A stretch of DNA of 40,507 nt, taken from assembly GCF_900106925.1 (NCBI RefSeq), contig NZ_FNNZ01000030.1, positions 1 through 40,507 on the forward strand, in the 5' to 3' direction. Source of the stretch: Thiocapsa roseopersicina (GTDB lineage: Bacteria > Pseudomonadota > Gammaproteobacteria > Chromatiales > Chromatiaceae). Numbering within the stretch: the stretch's first letter is position 1; the number at the start of each line of letters is the position of its first letter. Below, piece after piece: positions 40,449 to 40,507 of the stretch. A program made the translations under genes and the position numbers. Under the pieces are notes generated by a model. That model worked only from the letters and a program-made list of their open reading frames with translations. It ran no database searches and was not told where the DNA came from.

Positions 40449-40507
40449 GATATCGCTTTTGGACGATCTCCGGGGGCGTCGATGGGCTGGGCAGAAGCGG
40501 AATTTCA

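Noticed and set aside
1-40507. tRNA, rRNA and riboswitch genes
   Set aside because: I saw no cloverleaf with a T-arm consensus, no rRNA segment and no riboswitch consensus; absence by eye is not proof.

Overview
The window is GC-rich DNA of a gammaproteobacterium. The gene content points to a purple sulfur bacterium of the Chromatiaceae type. The pointers are several multiheme c-type cytochromes, a Gly/Tyr/Pro-rich secreted protein resembling sulfur-globule envelope proteins, a CoA-disulfide-reductase/rhodanese fusion, BaeSR-like regulators and Crp/Fnr regulators with N-terminal cysteines. That assignment is an inference from gene content; no rRNA, tRNA or photosynthesis gene is present to prove it.

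Layout. 0-6 kb: an outer-membrane barrel protein (-), a C-terminal remnant of an outer-membrane phospholipase A gene (+), and a two-gene RND efflux operon (lipoprotein adaptor plus AcrB-type pump). 6-8.2 kb: a block of conflict and toxin-antitoxin genes: MNT/HEPN, a Uma2-type nuclease, and YefM/YoeB with a symmetric four-box operator. 8.2-12.3 kb: a CoA-disulfide reductase-like/rhodanese flavoprotein, a cytochrome b561 and an exported alpha/beta hydrolase.

12.4-26.8 kb is the unusual part. It holds a pentaheme cytochrome, a Crp/Fnr regulator with two N-terminal cysteine clusters, a truncated HTH-only copy of that regulator, a Gly/Tyr/Pro-rich secreted protein, a monoheme-PKD protein, a 1130-residue secreted protein with Asp-box-like motifs, a second Crp/Fnr regulator, a 79-residue secreted protein and an octaheme cytochrome. 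Three palindromes of the form TGTGA-N6-TCACA lie in front of the pentaheme gene, the second regulator and the small secreted protein. The block is bounded by a direct repeat: the last ~35 codons of a MaoC-type hydratase gene on the left (12395-12509) and the intact maoC-like gene on the right (26756-27247). That is the arrangement expected after insertion into the 3' end of a gene. I propose the block as a coherent, probably transferred, extracytoplasmic electron-transfer module of unknown substrate.

26.8-40.5 kb is mostly ordinary chromosome. It contains a small unknown protein, an orphan MlaC with a Pro-rich extension, two tandem membrane-anchored retropepsin-like proteases, a gamma-glutamyltransferase, a SUMF1-domain membrane protein followed by a PfkB-type sugar kinase, a DUF429 protein, a Tas-type aldo/keto reductase, a Spy/CpxP-like periplasmic protein beside a BaeR/BaeS two-component system, and a final exported protein of unknown function. 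REP-like inverted repeats sit at 28648-28721 and 35394-35451.
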